In this document: positions 34,927-43,249 of the stretch, in pieces | Numbering within the stretch: the stretch's first letter is position 1 | Layout of the letters: each line of letters opens with the position of its first letter | From: Desulfomonile tiedjei | GTDB lineage: Bacteria; Desulfobacterota; Desulfomonilia; Desulfomonilales; Desulfomonilaceae | NCBI GenBank assembly: GCA_016212925.1 | Contig: JACRDF010000011.1 | Coordinates: 86,474-150,473 of the forward strand | Direction: 5' to 3' | DNA: 64,000 nt | The notes under the pieces: model-generated | Database searches by the model: none | What the model was told of the DNA's origin: nothing | Seen by the model: only the letters and a program-made list of their open reading frames with translations | Program-made: the position numbers and the translations under genes

Positions 34927-37091
34927 TACAGATAATCAAAGTCAGTCGCCGTGACTTCCTCAAGACAACCTCTATTATCGGGGGAGGGCTTGTGCTGGGC
35001 TTAGCCATGCCTATTCGTAATTCTGTCGGCCAAGCTACCGGCCAACAGGGAGGAGGAATGGCTACCTTGAACGCTTTCGTTCATGTCGGTACTGACGAAA
35101 CCGTGACGATCATAGTGAACCATTCCGAGATGGGCCAGGGTGTCTACACTTCCTTGCCAATGCTGGTGGCAGAGGAACTCGAGTGCGATTGGACCAAGAT
35201 CGCAGTTCAAGCCGCGCCGGTAGATCCTGCGTATAACCACCCACAATGGGGAATCCAGGGAACCGGCGGCAGCACAAGTGTTTCAAGCGAGTGGGAGAGG
35301 CTGCGAAAAGTGGGCGCAAGCGCCCGTGAAATGCTCATTGCTGCCGCGGCGGACACGTGGCAGGTGGACAAGGCAAGTTGCCGCGCCGACAACGGCAAAG
35401 TTATCCACTCAAGCGGCAAAAGCCTGACCTACGGCCAGCTCGCGGAGAAAGCAGCGAATATGCCTGTGCCGCAAGACGTTCAACTGAAAGACCCTTCCAA
35501 GTTCCGGATCATTGGGCAGCCCGTCAGACGCCTTGATACCCCCGGAAAAACCAACGGTACAGCCGTGTTCGGCCTCGACGTCACAATTCCGGGCATGCTC
35601 ATAGCGGTGGTGGCGCGGCCGCCCGTATTCGGCGCAAAAGTCGTGAAGGTCAATTCCGATGCAGCTAAGGCTGTTCCAGGAGTTAAGGACGTGGTCCAAT
35701 TGCCGTTCGGCGTCGCGGTGCTTGCGACCGGTTTTTGGCCGGCCAAGGTCGGGCGGGACGCGCTGGAGATCGTCTGGGATGAAGGCCCTAACGCAACGCT
35801 TTCGACCGAGGGCATGCGGGAACAGTACGCGAAGCTCGCCCAAACCCAAGGCGCCGTAGCCAGAAAAAACGGTGATCCGCTGCAAGCGCTTCCGAGTGCG
35901 GCCAAACAGATCAGCGCAGAATATGAAGTCCCGTACTTGGCTCACGCAACCATGGAGCCCCTTAACTGCGTGGTTGATCTCCGTGCTGATAGTTGCGAGA
36001 TTTGGACCGGAACCCAGTTCCAGACCGCGGATCGCAACGCGTCGGCTCAGGTCGCGGGGCTGCGGCCCGAGCAGGTCAAAATCCACACAACACTCCTTGG
36101 AGGCGGGTTTGGACGCCGCGCGAATCCGCAATCGGACTTCGTAGTCCAGGCGGTGCATGTGGCTAAAGCCGCCAAGGCCCCTGTCAAAGTGATCTGGACT
36201 CGTGAAGATGATATGAAGGGCGGATGGTATCGCCCCATGTGGTACGATCGGATCGCGGCCGGCCTCGACGCGAACGGGAACCCCATAGCCTGGAGCCACA
36301 CCATCGTCGGCCAATCAATAATTACCGGGAGCCCCTTTGAAGAAGCCATGCTGAAGGACGGCGTGGATGTAACCTCGGTTGAAGGCGCTGCGGACATTCC
36401 ATACAAAATCCCGAATATTCTTATTGACCTCCACAGTCCGAAAATCGGGGTCCCGGTCCAATGGTGGCGCTCAGTCGGCCATTCGCACACCGCCTTTGTG
36501 GTTGAGAGCTTTATGGATGAACTGGCCCAAGCAGCAGGCAGCGACCCTTATGAATTCCGCCTCAAGCTCCTCGCAAATCATCCCCGCCACAAAGCCGTTT
36601 TGGAGCTGGCAGCGCAAATGGCAGGCTGGGGATCGCCCCTGACCGAAGGTCGCGGTCGCGGAATTGCCTTGCACAAGTCCTTTAACAGCTTTATTGCCCA
36701 GGTGGCGGAAGTCTCCGTCACCCGGTCGGGAGACGTTCGCGTCCATCGGGTGGTGGCCGCAGTCGATTGCGGCATGGTGGTAAACCCGAATACTGTCGCG
36801 GCTCAGATGGAGAGCGGAATCATCTTCGGTCTCACAGCCGCGTTACATGGAGCCATCACCTTAAAAGACGGCCGGGTGCAGCAGAGCAGTTTTAACAATT
36901 ACCCATTGGTAACCATGCAGGAGACGCCGAATGTTGAAGTCCATATTGTGCCAAGCAAGGAGCCCCCTACCGGGGTTGGAGAACCGGGTGTCCCGCCAAT
37001 CGCGCCGGCCGTGGCTAACGCTGTCTTTGCGATCACTGGTGTACGAATTCGGCGGCTGCCCATTCGGCCCGAGGACTTGAAAAAGGCCTGA
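34923..37091 (+). CDS. iorB: Isoquinoline 1-oxidoreductase-type molybdopterin-binding large subunit, Tat-exported
   Basis: This 722-residue molybdenum hydroxylase subunit belongs to the IorB/aldehyde dehydrogenase branch of the xanthine oxidase family. The N-terminus carries a twin-arginine signal ([15 protein letters not shown]), so the small subunit is probably exported with it. Motifs include [45 protein letters not shown] and the C-terminal [17 protein letters not shown] with the catalytic Glu. It overlaps the small-subunit gene by 4 bp. Periplasmic oxidation of an aldehyde or N-heterocycle is expected; the electron acceptor is not encoded next to it. Confidence 0.85.
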   Translation: MIQIIKVSRRDFLKTTSIIGGGLVLGLAMPIRNSVGQATGQQGGGMATLNAFVHVGTDETVTIIVNHSEMGQGVYTSLPMLVAEELECDWTKIAVQAAPVDPAYNHPQWGIQGTGGSTSVSSEWERLRKVGASAREMLIAAAADTWQVDKASCRADNGKVIHSSGKSLTYGQLAEKAANMPVPQDVQLKDPSKFRIIGQPVRRLDTPGKTNGTAVFGLDVTIPGMLIAVVARPPVFGAKVVKVNSDAAKAVPGVKDVVQLPFGVAVLATGFWPAKVGRDALEIVWDEGPNATLSTEGMREQYAKLAQTQGAVARKNGDPLQALPSAAKQISAEYEVPYLAHATMEPLNCVVDLRADSCEIWTGTQFQTADRNASAQVAGLRPEQVKIHTTLLGGGFGRRANPQSDFVVQAVHVAKAAKAPVKVIWTREDDMKGGWYRPMWYDRIAAGLDANGNPIAWSHTIVGQSIITGSPFEEAMLKDGVDVTSVEGAADIPYKIPNILIDLHSPKIGVPVQWWRSVGHSHTAFVVESFMDELAQAAGSDPYEFRLKLLANHPRHKAVLELAAQMAGWGSPLTEGRGRGIALHKSFNSFIAQVAEVSVTRSGDVRVHRVVAAVDCGMVVNPNTVAAQMESGIIFGLTAALHGAITLKDGRVQQSSFNNYPLVTMQETPNVEVHIVPSKEPPTGVGEPGVPPIAPAVANAVFAITGVRIRRLPIRPEDLKKA

Positions 37092-37193
37092 CGGAACGAG
37101 GGTCAACCGAAGCCACTCCCCCATTTGTGACTGTTTTTGAATAGACCGTGGTATGATTCAGGTTCGCGCACGAAAGCGTCTGTTGGGGGCCAT

Positions 37194-38006
37194 ATGATTG
37201 ATGTCGAACAAATCGGAACGATTCGCAAGTTTCGGTTGGCACGGACCGTTGGAGGCCGTGGATTGTATTATACGACCGCATACTACGTCGATGGGTTGAT
37301 GGTCGATACGGGCTGTTTCTTCACGGTGCCCGAGCTTATGGCCTCGCTGAACGGCCTGACCGTCGAACGCATCGTGAACACCCACAGCCATGAAGATCAT
37401 ATCGCGGCCAATGCCGCCCTCCAGGAAAAGTTCGGCGCCCAAGTCCTGGCTCATCCGGAAGCTCTTCCGTACCTGGCCGAACCAAGACAGCGAAGGCTCC
37501 GGCCCTACCAAATTGTGATGTGGGGCTATCCCGCGCCGTGCAATGGAGCACCTATCGGGGATTTTGTCGAAACCCCCAACTATCGGTTTGAAGTCATCTG
37601 TACTCCGGGCCACAGTTCCGATCATATTTGTCTGTACGAGCGTCAACAGGGGTGGCTCTTTACGGGAGACGCGTACGTGGGTGGCAAGGACAAAGCTTTG
37701 AGGCTGGACTACAATGTCTGGCAGATCATAGCTTCACTGAAAAAGTTGGCTTCATTGGACGCGAAGGTGCTCTTTCCCGGCAGCGGCACAATCCGGCAAG
37801 ACCCCCGGGAAGAGTTGATCGACAAAATCAGGTACCTGGAAGAGAAGGGCCGGCAAGTGCTGGACCTTCAGGACCGCGGCTGGAGCCGCAGGGCTATCCG
37901 TCGGAAGCTCTTCGGTGCTGAAATGTCTATCGCGTATGTCACATTGGGGCATTTTAGCGGAAAGAACCTGGTACGCTCCTATCTTGAAGACCGTGAGAAC
38001 GGTTGA
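37194..38006 (+). CDS. Metallo-beta-lactamase-fold hydrolase
   Basis: This 270-residue MBL-fold protein has the zinc motif NTHSHEDHIAAN, the next histidine in CTPGHSSDHICLY, the bridging Asp in FTGDAYVGG, and a glyoxalase-II-like overall plan. It probably hydrolyses a thioester or lactone. The start is ATG 37194 after a GGGGG. The C-terminus carries a short helical extension. It follows the molybdoenzyme by 102 bp on the same strand and may share its operon, perhaps processing a product. Confidence 0.75.
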   Translation: MIDVEQIGTIRKFRLARTVGGRGLYYTTAYYVDGLMVDTGCFFTVPELMASLNGLTVERIVNTHSHEDHIAANAALQEKFGAQVLAHPEALPYLAEPRQRRLRPYQIVMWGYPAPCNGAPIGDFVETPNYRFEVICTPGHSSDHICLYERQQGWLFTGDAYVGGKDKALRLDYNVWQIIASLKKLASLDAKVLFPGSGTIRQDPREELIDKIRYLEEKGRQVLDLQDRGWSRRAIRRKLFGAEMSIAYVTLGHFSGKNLVRSYLEDRENG

Positions 38007-38012
38007 CTCACC

Positions 38013-38071
38013 GGTTTGCGTTCAAAGAGGAAGTCATGCCTGCGGAGTGATTACTTGTTTGAACGCAAACC
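38013..38071 (+). repeat. 14-bp inverted repeat between convergent genes
   Basis: GGTTTGCGTTCAAA (38013-38026) is exactly complementary to TTTGAACGCAAACC (38058-38071), with a 31-nt interval. It fills the gap between the MBL gene and cynD and may act as a bidirectional terminator or be a protein-binding site. Confidence 0.75.
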
Positions 38072-38086
38072 CGCATAGCCGGCCTT

Positions 38087-38899
38087 TCATGCCACAAGGT
38101 TAACTCTCGCAGTCTGCTCGTATTCTTCCTTGTTGGACAGGAACCTGATGATCCGATTTCGAACGGAATAATAGTTGGGATGCTCGATGATCGTGGAACG
38201 CTCTCGCGGCCTCGGTATGTTCACCTTTATCTCTTCCATTATTTTTGCATCGGGGCCCGGACTCATCAGCATGATCCGATCCGAGAGGAGAATTGCTTCA
38301 TCCACGTCATGAGTCACCATGAATATGGTGATGCCTGTTCCAAGCCACATGCGAACCAACTCTTCCTGAATAACCCCTCTGGTGAGGGCGTCTATTTGAG
38401 CGAAGGGTTCGTCCAGAAGTAGTATTCTTGGCTCGACGCAAAACGCTCTGGCGAGACCCACACGCTGCTTCATTCCGCCTGACAGTTCCGCGGGGCGTTT
38501 GCCTTCCGCGCCGGTCAGGCCCACCATTTCAACATATCTTCGGACCCTGTCGTTGATTCTGTGACGGTCCCATTCCGGGTAAGCAGCTTTCACAGCTATC
38601 CGGATGTTACCGGAGACGGTCAACCAGGGCATGAGAGCGAAATTCTGAAACACCACCATCCTGTCGAGGCCGGGTCCGGCGATCTCTTTTCCGTCGAGGT
38701 AAACATAGCCCCCGTCCGCGGTTTCAATCCCGGCCACAATGTTGAGCAGAGTGGACTTGCCGCACCCGGAATGACCCAACACAGCCACGAACTCTCTTTC
38801 TTCAACCGAGAGCGAAACGTCCCTGAAAACGCAGTGGTCCTCCTTTACTCCGGGGGCGGAAAAGAATTTTGAAACCCCATCTACGGTGAGCAACTCCAT
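38087..38899 (-). CDS. cynD: Cyanate/nitrate-type ABC transporter ATP-binding protein
   Basis: This 270-residue ATPase belongs to the nitrate/sulfonate/taurine/cyanate importer group. Walker A is GHSGCGKSTLLNI, the Q-loop lies in VVFQNFALMPWL, the signature is ELSGGMKQRVGLARAF, Walker B is ILLLDEPFAQID and the switch His is in MVTHDVDEA. It ends a four-gene unit cynS-cynA-cynB-cynD. Assignment to cyanate rests on linkage to cyanase; nitrate or another oxyanion cannot be excluded from the ATPase alone. Confidence 0.85.
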   Translation of the reverse strand: MELLTVDGVSKFFSAPGVKEDHCVFRDVSLSVEEREFVAVLGHSGCGKSTLLNIVAGIETADGGYVYLDGKEIAGPGLDRMVVFQNFALMPWLTVSGNIRIAVKAAYPEWDRHRINDRVRRYVEMVGLTGAEGKRPAELSGGMKQRVGLARAFCVEPRILLLDEPFAQIDALTRGVIQEELVRMWLGTGITIFMVTHDVDEAILLSDRIMLMSPGPDAKIMEEIKVNIPRPRERSTIIEHPNYYSVRNRIIRFLSNKEEYEQTARVNLVA

Positions 38900-38910
38900 G
38901 GTTCGAACTC

Positions 38911-39684
38911 CTAGTCAATATACGCCAGTCTTCTGGCCAACTGATTGAAGAGAACATCTATGCACACGCCCACCACGCCTATGACAAGGATTGCAAAAAT
39001 CACACTGGTAAGCGACAAGTTGTTCCATTCATTCCAAACGAAATAGCCCAGACCAAGGGACCCCAGAAGTGCTTCAGCAGGGACTATGGCCACCCACGCG
39101 CTCCCCATGGAAATCCTGAGTCCCGCCACGATGGTAGGCCCGGCGCCGGGAAGTATCACCTTAAACACCTTGGCAACCGGATTCATCTGCAGGATATTTG
39201 AAACACTTATGTAATCCTTCTTGATGTTGGATACCCCGAACGCCGTGTTGGCCAGGGTCGGCCAGACACTGGCCATGAAGACCACCAACAGAGCCGTCCA
39301 ATTGCTGTCTTGCACCGAATAAAGCAGGAGGGGCATCCACGCGATAGGTGATATTGCTCTCAGAACCTGTATATAGGGATTGAGCGCCTTGAAGAGCATC
39401 TGATTCAGGCCCAGGATCACGCCCAAAGTGATCGCAACCAGCGAGCCAGATACAAAACCCAATGACAGCCGGCCCAGACTGTACAAGGCAAGGGTCCCTA
39501 TTCCTTTGTCGTTGGGGCCATTGTCGTAAAAAGGGTTCGAAAGAAACTCCCAAGCCGTTTGGGCCACGGCCAATGGACCTGGAAGGTTCTTGAAAGTAGC
39601 CGTGTATAGCTGCCATACACCCAAGAAAAGCAAAAGAAACATAAAGCACAGAACCAGCCAGCCCTTGCCATTTCCTTTTTTCAT
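38911..39684 (-). CDS. cynB: Cyanate/nitrate-type ABC transporter permease
   Basis: This 257-residue inner-membrane permease has about six helices, with the EAA-type cytoplasmic loop (SNILQMNPVAKVFKVILPGAGPTIVAGLR) that contacts the ATPase. It is similar to NrtB/SsuC/CynB. Length is normal. It lies 11 bp upstream of cynD. In the 154 bp between cynA and this gene, two strong hairpins are present, which may lower expression of permease and ATPase relative to the binding protein. Confidence 0.85.
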   Translation of the reverse strand: MKKGNGKGWLVLCFMFLLLFLGVWQLYTATFKNLPGPLAVAQTAWEFLSNPFYDNGPNDKGIGTLALYSLGRLSLGFVSGSLVAITLGVILGLNQMLFKALNPYIQVLRAISPIAWMPLLLYSVQDSNWTALLVVFMASVWPTLANTAFGVSNIKKDYISVSNILQMNPVAKVFKVILPGAGPTIVAGLRISMGSAWVAIVPAEALLGSLGLGYFVWNEWNNLSLTSVIFAILVIGVVGVCIDVLFNQLARRLAYID

Positions 39685-39736
39685 GAAAGCTCCTTGTGAT
39701 GGACCCGATTTTTCGACCGGATTTCCGGGACATAAC

Positions 39737-39807
39737 GGTCGGGCCGACCGGCGTTATTTGGAAGCCTGGCGTTCCCTCTGCTTCTGCCCTGGCCGAAGCA
39801 GAGGGAA
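39737..39807 (-). promoter_or_regulatory. Two hairpins between cynA and cynB
   Basis: A 13-bp perfect stem (TTCCCTCTGCTTC, 39772-39784, with 39795-39807; 10-nt loop) lies 31 bp after the cynA stop. A second palindrome, GGTCGGGCCGACC, lies at 39737-39749. Such structures typically stabilise the upstream binding-protein mRNA or partially terminate transcription. Confidence 0.6.
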
Positions 39808-39838
39808 TTCCGACCCAACGCAGGGGCATTCATCTCGA

Positions 39839-41248
39839 TCATAGTTTCTTGATAGCAAAGCTGTTCAGGTATTCTTCCGGCTTCTCAGGATCGAACTCCT
39901 TGCCCATTATCACGTGCTTCATATAAGTTGTTGACGGAGCGGCATACCCCAAACCTTTCATAACGTCCGCACACTCCGCGGCTAGAAACACTTGTTCTGC
40001 GATCTTCTTGTAGTCCACGTCGCCCTTGATGTATCCCCACCGCTTCATCTGGGTCAGAATCCAAACCGCCATTGAGTTCCACGGGAACGGGTTGAAATCT
40101 ATCCGGTCCGGCTCGTTTCTCGTGTTCCCCAGACCGTCAGGGAACTGGCCGGTGAGGACCTGCTCGACAACTTCTTCAGGCTGATTCAAGAAATTGCGGG
40201 GCGATATGGCCTTAGCGATCTCTTTTCTGTTCTCGGCCTTATGAGCATACATGGTTGCTTCCACAATGGACTTGAAGACGGCCTTGAACGTGTTGGGCAT
40301 TTGCGTCGCAAACTCCTTCGAGGTCGCAAACGCGCAGCAGGGATGTCCGGGCCACAGATCTTTGGTTAATTTGAAAATGAATCCCGCTCCCTCGAACACG
40401 GCCCTCTGATTGAATGGGTCCGGCGCCAGATATCCGTCCACATTCTGGGCTTTGAGATTCGCCACCATCTCCGGCGGTGGCACGACCCGGATTTTCACTT
40501 CCTTGTCAGGATCGACTCCGCCGTCTGCAAGGTAGTACCGCAGCAGCATGTTGTGCATGGAATAATCAAACGGGACGCAGAAAGTGAACCCTCTCATATC
40601 TTTTGGCTCTTTTACGTCCTTATGTTTGATGTGGAGCGTTATGGCCTGGCCGTTTACGTTTTCCACCGCGGGCATATAAAAGGGGACGGGCGGAGCCCCT
40701 GCACCCAAAGTAAGGGCGAGAGGCATGGGCGAGAGCATGTGAGCACAATCCACCTGCTTGGATACAGCCCAATCTCTAATCATAGCCCACCCGGCAGCCT
40801 TCACCACTTTGGTTCCGGTGAGTCCATTTTTTTCATAAAACTTCATCGGCTCGGCCATGATTATGGGGGTACCGCAGGTGATCGGAATAAAACCGATTTG
40901 CAGGTCCTTTTTTTCCGGAGGACCGTCAGATTCCTTTGCCCAGGCTTTTGCCGCGTCCAAAGGAAACAGGCTGGACAAGATCGAAAACGCTGCCGAAGAC
41001 CCGACAATCTTCATGAAATTTCTTCTGGAAAAATCATTTCCGCCAAAGACAGCCTTTACGACGGCGGTTTCCACCAACCGGTCCATGGCGTCCTCGGTTG
41101 TCATTGGTTTTAGCTCTGTTGCTTCAGATCCGGGATGCGCGTGCGAGCATCCGTGTTCCAGAGAGGCATTCGGGTCAAAGGGATCGTGCAGAGTCGGCGT
41201 GGACTCTTTCTCATGGGCATCTTTGTGTTTATGCTGGCACATGTTCAA
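39839..41248 (-). CDS. cynA: Cyanate/nitrate-type ABC transporter substrate-binding protein, Tat-targeted
   Basis: This 469-residue NrtA/CmpA-like binding protein has an unusual ~75-residue N-terminal extension. The extension is rich in His (HKHKDAHEKE, HGCSHAHPG) and lies ahead of a twin-arginine signal (FSRRNFMKIVGSSAAF). The binding domain (from about residue 115) contains GFIPITCGTPIIMA and AGWAMIRDW, as in this family. The His-rich N-terminus is presumably left in the cytoplasm after cleavage, unless the protein is retained. Linkage to cyanase suggests cyanate as ligand. It lies 28 bp after cynS. Confidence 0.8.
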   Translation of the reverse strand: MNMCQHKHKDAHEKESTPTLHDPFDPNASLEHGCSHAHPGSEATELKPMTTEDAMDRLVETAVVKAVFGGNDFSRRNFMKIVGSSAAFSILSSLFPLDAAKAWAKESDGPPEKKDLQIGFIPITCGTPIIMAEPMKFYEKNGLTGTKVVKAAGWAMIRDWAVSKQVDCAHMLSPMPLALTLGAGAPPVPFYMPAVENVNGQAITLHIKHKDVKEPKDMRGFTFCVPFDYSMHNMLLRYYLADGGVDPDKEVKIRVVPPPEMVANLKAQNVDGYLAPDPFNQRAVFEGAGFIFKLTKDLWPGHPCCAFATSKEFATQMPNTFKAVFKSIVEATMYAHKAENRKEIAKAISPRNFLNQPEEVVEQVLTGQFPDGLGNTRNEPDRIDFNPFPWNSMAVWILTQMKRWGYIKGDVDYKKIAEQVFLAAECADVMKGLGYAAPSTTYMKHVIMGKEFDPEKPEEYLNSFAIKKL

Positions 41249-41276
41249 GCTCCTATTGCGGCCAATATCATTTCAG

Positions 41277-41720
41277 CTACCATTTTCGGTATGGCAGGAA
41301 TTTGCCGTTATAGGTGACGACCACCCTGTCACCTTTGGGGTCGGACTTCTTTTGGATATCAAGCTCGAAGTCTATGGCACTCATTATGCCGTCTCCGAAG
41401 GCCTCATGGATGATCTCCTTAATGGTGGTGCCGTAAACCTGGGTTATTTCATGGAGGCGGTAGATCAGGGGATCCACCGGCACGGTTTCATCCAGGGAGC
41501 CTTTCATCGGGTAATCAGTCAAGGCTTCAGCAACTTCCGGAGGCAGGCCTAACAGGTTCACGGCTTTCTGCGCTTCATCGGGGCTCATGCTGTTTTGACC
41601 GAGCAAGGCTGATGTGACCCAGCACTTGTGCCCTCCAATTTCCTTCGCTATTTCTTCCCACGTGAGGCCTTTAGCCTTTTTCGCCTGGAGGATAAGTTCA
41701 GAGGCTTGTTTCTTGGTCAT
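41277..41720 (-). CDS. cynS: Cyanate hydratase (cyanase)
   Basis: This 147-residue protein matches cyanase along its length. It decomposes cyanate with bicarbonate to ammonia and CO2. The N-terminal HTH-like domain is followed by the catalytic domain YRLHEITQVYGTTIKEIIHEAFGDGIMSAIDF. The catalytic residues correspond to E. coli R96, E99 and S122 and appear here as R88, E91 and S114, a constant offset of eight. AAGGAG precedes the ATG. It is the first gene of the operon with the transporter, so uptake and breakdown are coupled for nitrogen supply or detoxification. Confidence 0.95.
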   Translation of the reverse strand: MTKKQASELILQAKKAKGLTWEEIAKEIGGHKCWVTSALLGQNSMSPDEAQKAVNLLGLPPEVAEALTDYPMKGSLDETVPVDPLIYRLHEITQVYGTTIKEIIHEAFGDGIMSAIDFELDIQKKSDPKGDRVVVTYNGKFLPYRKW

Positions 41721-41756
41721 CGGATCGCTCCTTGGGTGATAGTTTGGAGTTTAGCA

Positions 41757-41774
41757 GTCAAGAAACGTACCAAA
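41757..41774 (-). promoter_or_regulatory. Possible sigma-54-like promoter of the cyanate operon
   Basis: On the minus strand TTTGGTACG, four bases, then TTGAC approximates the sigma-54 pattern TTGGCACG-N4-TTGCW with one mismatch in each half; the -12 mismatch affects the well-conserved GC. It is 37 bp upstream of the cynS ATG. The TTGACT could instead be a sigma-70 -35 box. Confidence 0.25.
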
Positions 41775-42016
41775 CTCGTGCTTGTTGATCCGGACAGCCT
41801 ATAATGATGCTTTACAAGGAATTGGTCGGCATCGGGGGGCTTCTTGGGACCCCGCGATTTGTTACCAAAATGTATTATTTTTTAAAGTTACCTACTGTCA
41901 TGTCATAATTAGTATGAAGCCATACCCCACTGTTGTTGCCCACCCTGCAAAAAACTCTGCACCTCGCGGACTTTTTCATTTAGAATTAATTCATCGGACC
42001 CGAAGGGGTGATACAC

Positions 42017-43249
42017 ATGCCAGATTATGCGCCTTATCTCCAAAATCTTAAAAAGCAGCGCGACTCGATGCTGGAGCTGCTCACCCTGTGGGCTGACACC
42101 AACTCCGAAAGCCACAATGTTTCAGGATTGAGCAAGATGCTTTCCATGCTCGAAGAGGCATTCAGCGGCCTGGGAGCTGAAATGCAGCGGATTGACCTTG
42201 TGGCCGAGGTCTGGGGCCCGACAGGACAAGAAACGTTGGGACAGGCTTTGCTACTTCGTAAGCGCCCCGAGGCATCGGTGCGAGTGTTCCTTGGCTGCCA
42301 CATGGATACGGTCTATGCTCCGGATCATCCCTTTCAAAAGTGCAAGCTGACAAAAGACAATACGCTGCAAGGCCCCGGAGTGGCGGATGCGAAGGGCGGC
42401 CTCATGGTCATGCTCAAGGCCTTGGAAGCCTTTGAGAAGAGCCCGTGGGCCGAGAACCTGGGGTGGGAAGTCCTGATCAACCCGGATGAAGAGATCGGCT
42501 CTCCCGGTTCGGGCGCGCTGCTCGTGGAAGCGGCCCGAAATAATCACATCGGCCTGGTGTTCGAGCCGTCCCTTCCCGATGGAAATCTAGTCGGGGACCG
42601 CAAAGGTTCCGGCAATTACAAGGTCACGGTGCGGGGGCGGGCCGCACATGCCGGACGAGAACCCCACATGGGCCGAAATGCTATCAACGCGCTGGCCCGC
42701 TTCATCGTTGAGCTGAACGAGGCGTCGGAAAACGGTATTACCATCAACGTCGGATACATCGAAGGCGGGGGACCGGTAAACGTGGTGCCTGACCTCGCGG
42801 CTTGCCGGTTCAATGTGCGAGTCATGACTCTGGAGGACCAGGTCTATTTCGAGGAGCATGTGGACGGACTGGTGAGGGAATTCAACCGTCTTGACGGAAT
42901 TTCCCTCGATCTGGAAGGAAACTTCGCTCGGCCGCCTAAACCCTTGGACAACAGGACCGTCCGGTTGTTGAGCCACATAGCTGAATGCGGAAGCGATCTG
43001 GGGCTAACCCTGGACTGGAGGTCGAGTGGCGGATCGTGCGACGGCAACAACCTGGCCGCGGCCGGACTTCCCACTGTGGACAGCCTTGGGCCGACTGGAG
43101 GCGGGATACACAGCGCCGAGGAGTACGTCATGATCGACAGCCTGATCGAACGCGCCCAATTGAACGCCCTCCTGTTGATGAAACTCGGCGGGGGGGAAAT
43201 CAAAGTCGAGGAATTGGACCAGGATTGGCAAGGAACCGTTATTGTGTAG
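42017..43249 (+). CDS. M20-family metallohydrolase in the arginine-catabolism cluster
   Basis: This 410-residue di-zinc M20 hydrolase is related to ArgE/DapE/CPG2. Metal ligands appear in order: LGCHMDTVY, GVADAKGGL, NPDEEIGSPGS, then the lid domain (about 190-300) and GGGIHSAEEYV. The start is ATG 42017 after AAGGGG. It leads the astC-like, astA, astD, astB cluster, overlapping the aminotransferase gene. DapE removes N-succinyl groups, so this protein may replace the missing AstE and hydrolyse N2-succinylglutamate. That role is inference; no residue proves it. Confidence 0.75.
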   Translation: MPDYAPYLQNLKKQRDSMLELLTLWADTNSESHNVSGLSKMLSMLEEAFSGLGAEMQRIDLVAEVWGPTGQETLGQALLLRKRPEASVRVFLGCHMDTVYAPDHPFQKCKLTKDNTLQGPGVADAKGGLMVMLKALEAFEKSPWAENLGWEVLINPDEEIGSPGSGALLVEAARNNHIGLVFEPSLPDGNLVGDRKGSGNYKVTVRGRAAHAGREPHMGRNAINALARFIVELNEASENGITINVGYIEGGGPVNVVPDLAACRFNVRVMTLEDQVYFEEHVDGLVREFNRLDGISLDLEGNFARPPKPLDNRTVRLLSHIAECGSDLGLTLDWRSSGGSCDGNNLAAAGLPTVDSLGPTGGGIHSAEEYVMIDSLIERAQLNALLLMKLGGGEIKVEELDQDWQGTVIV

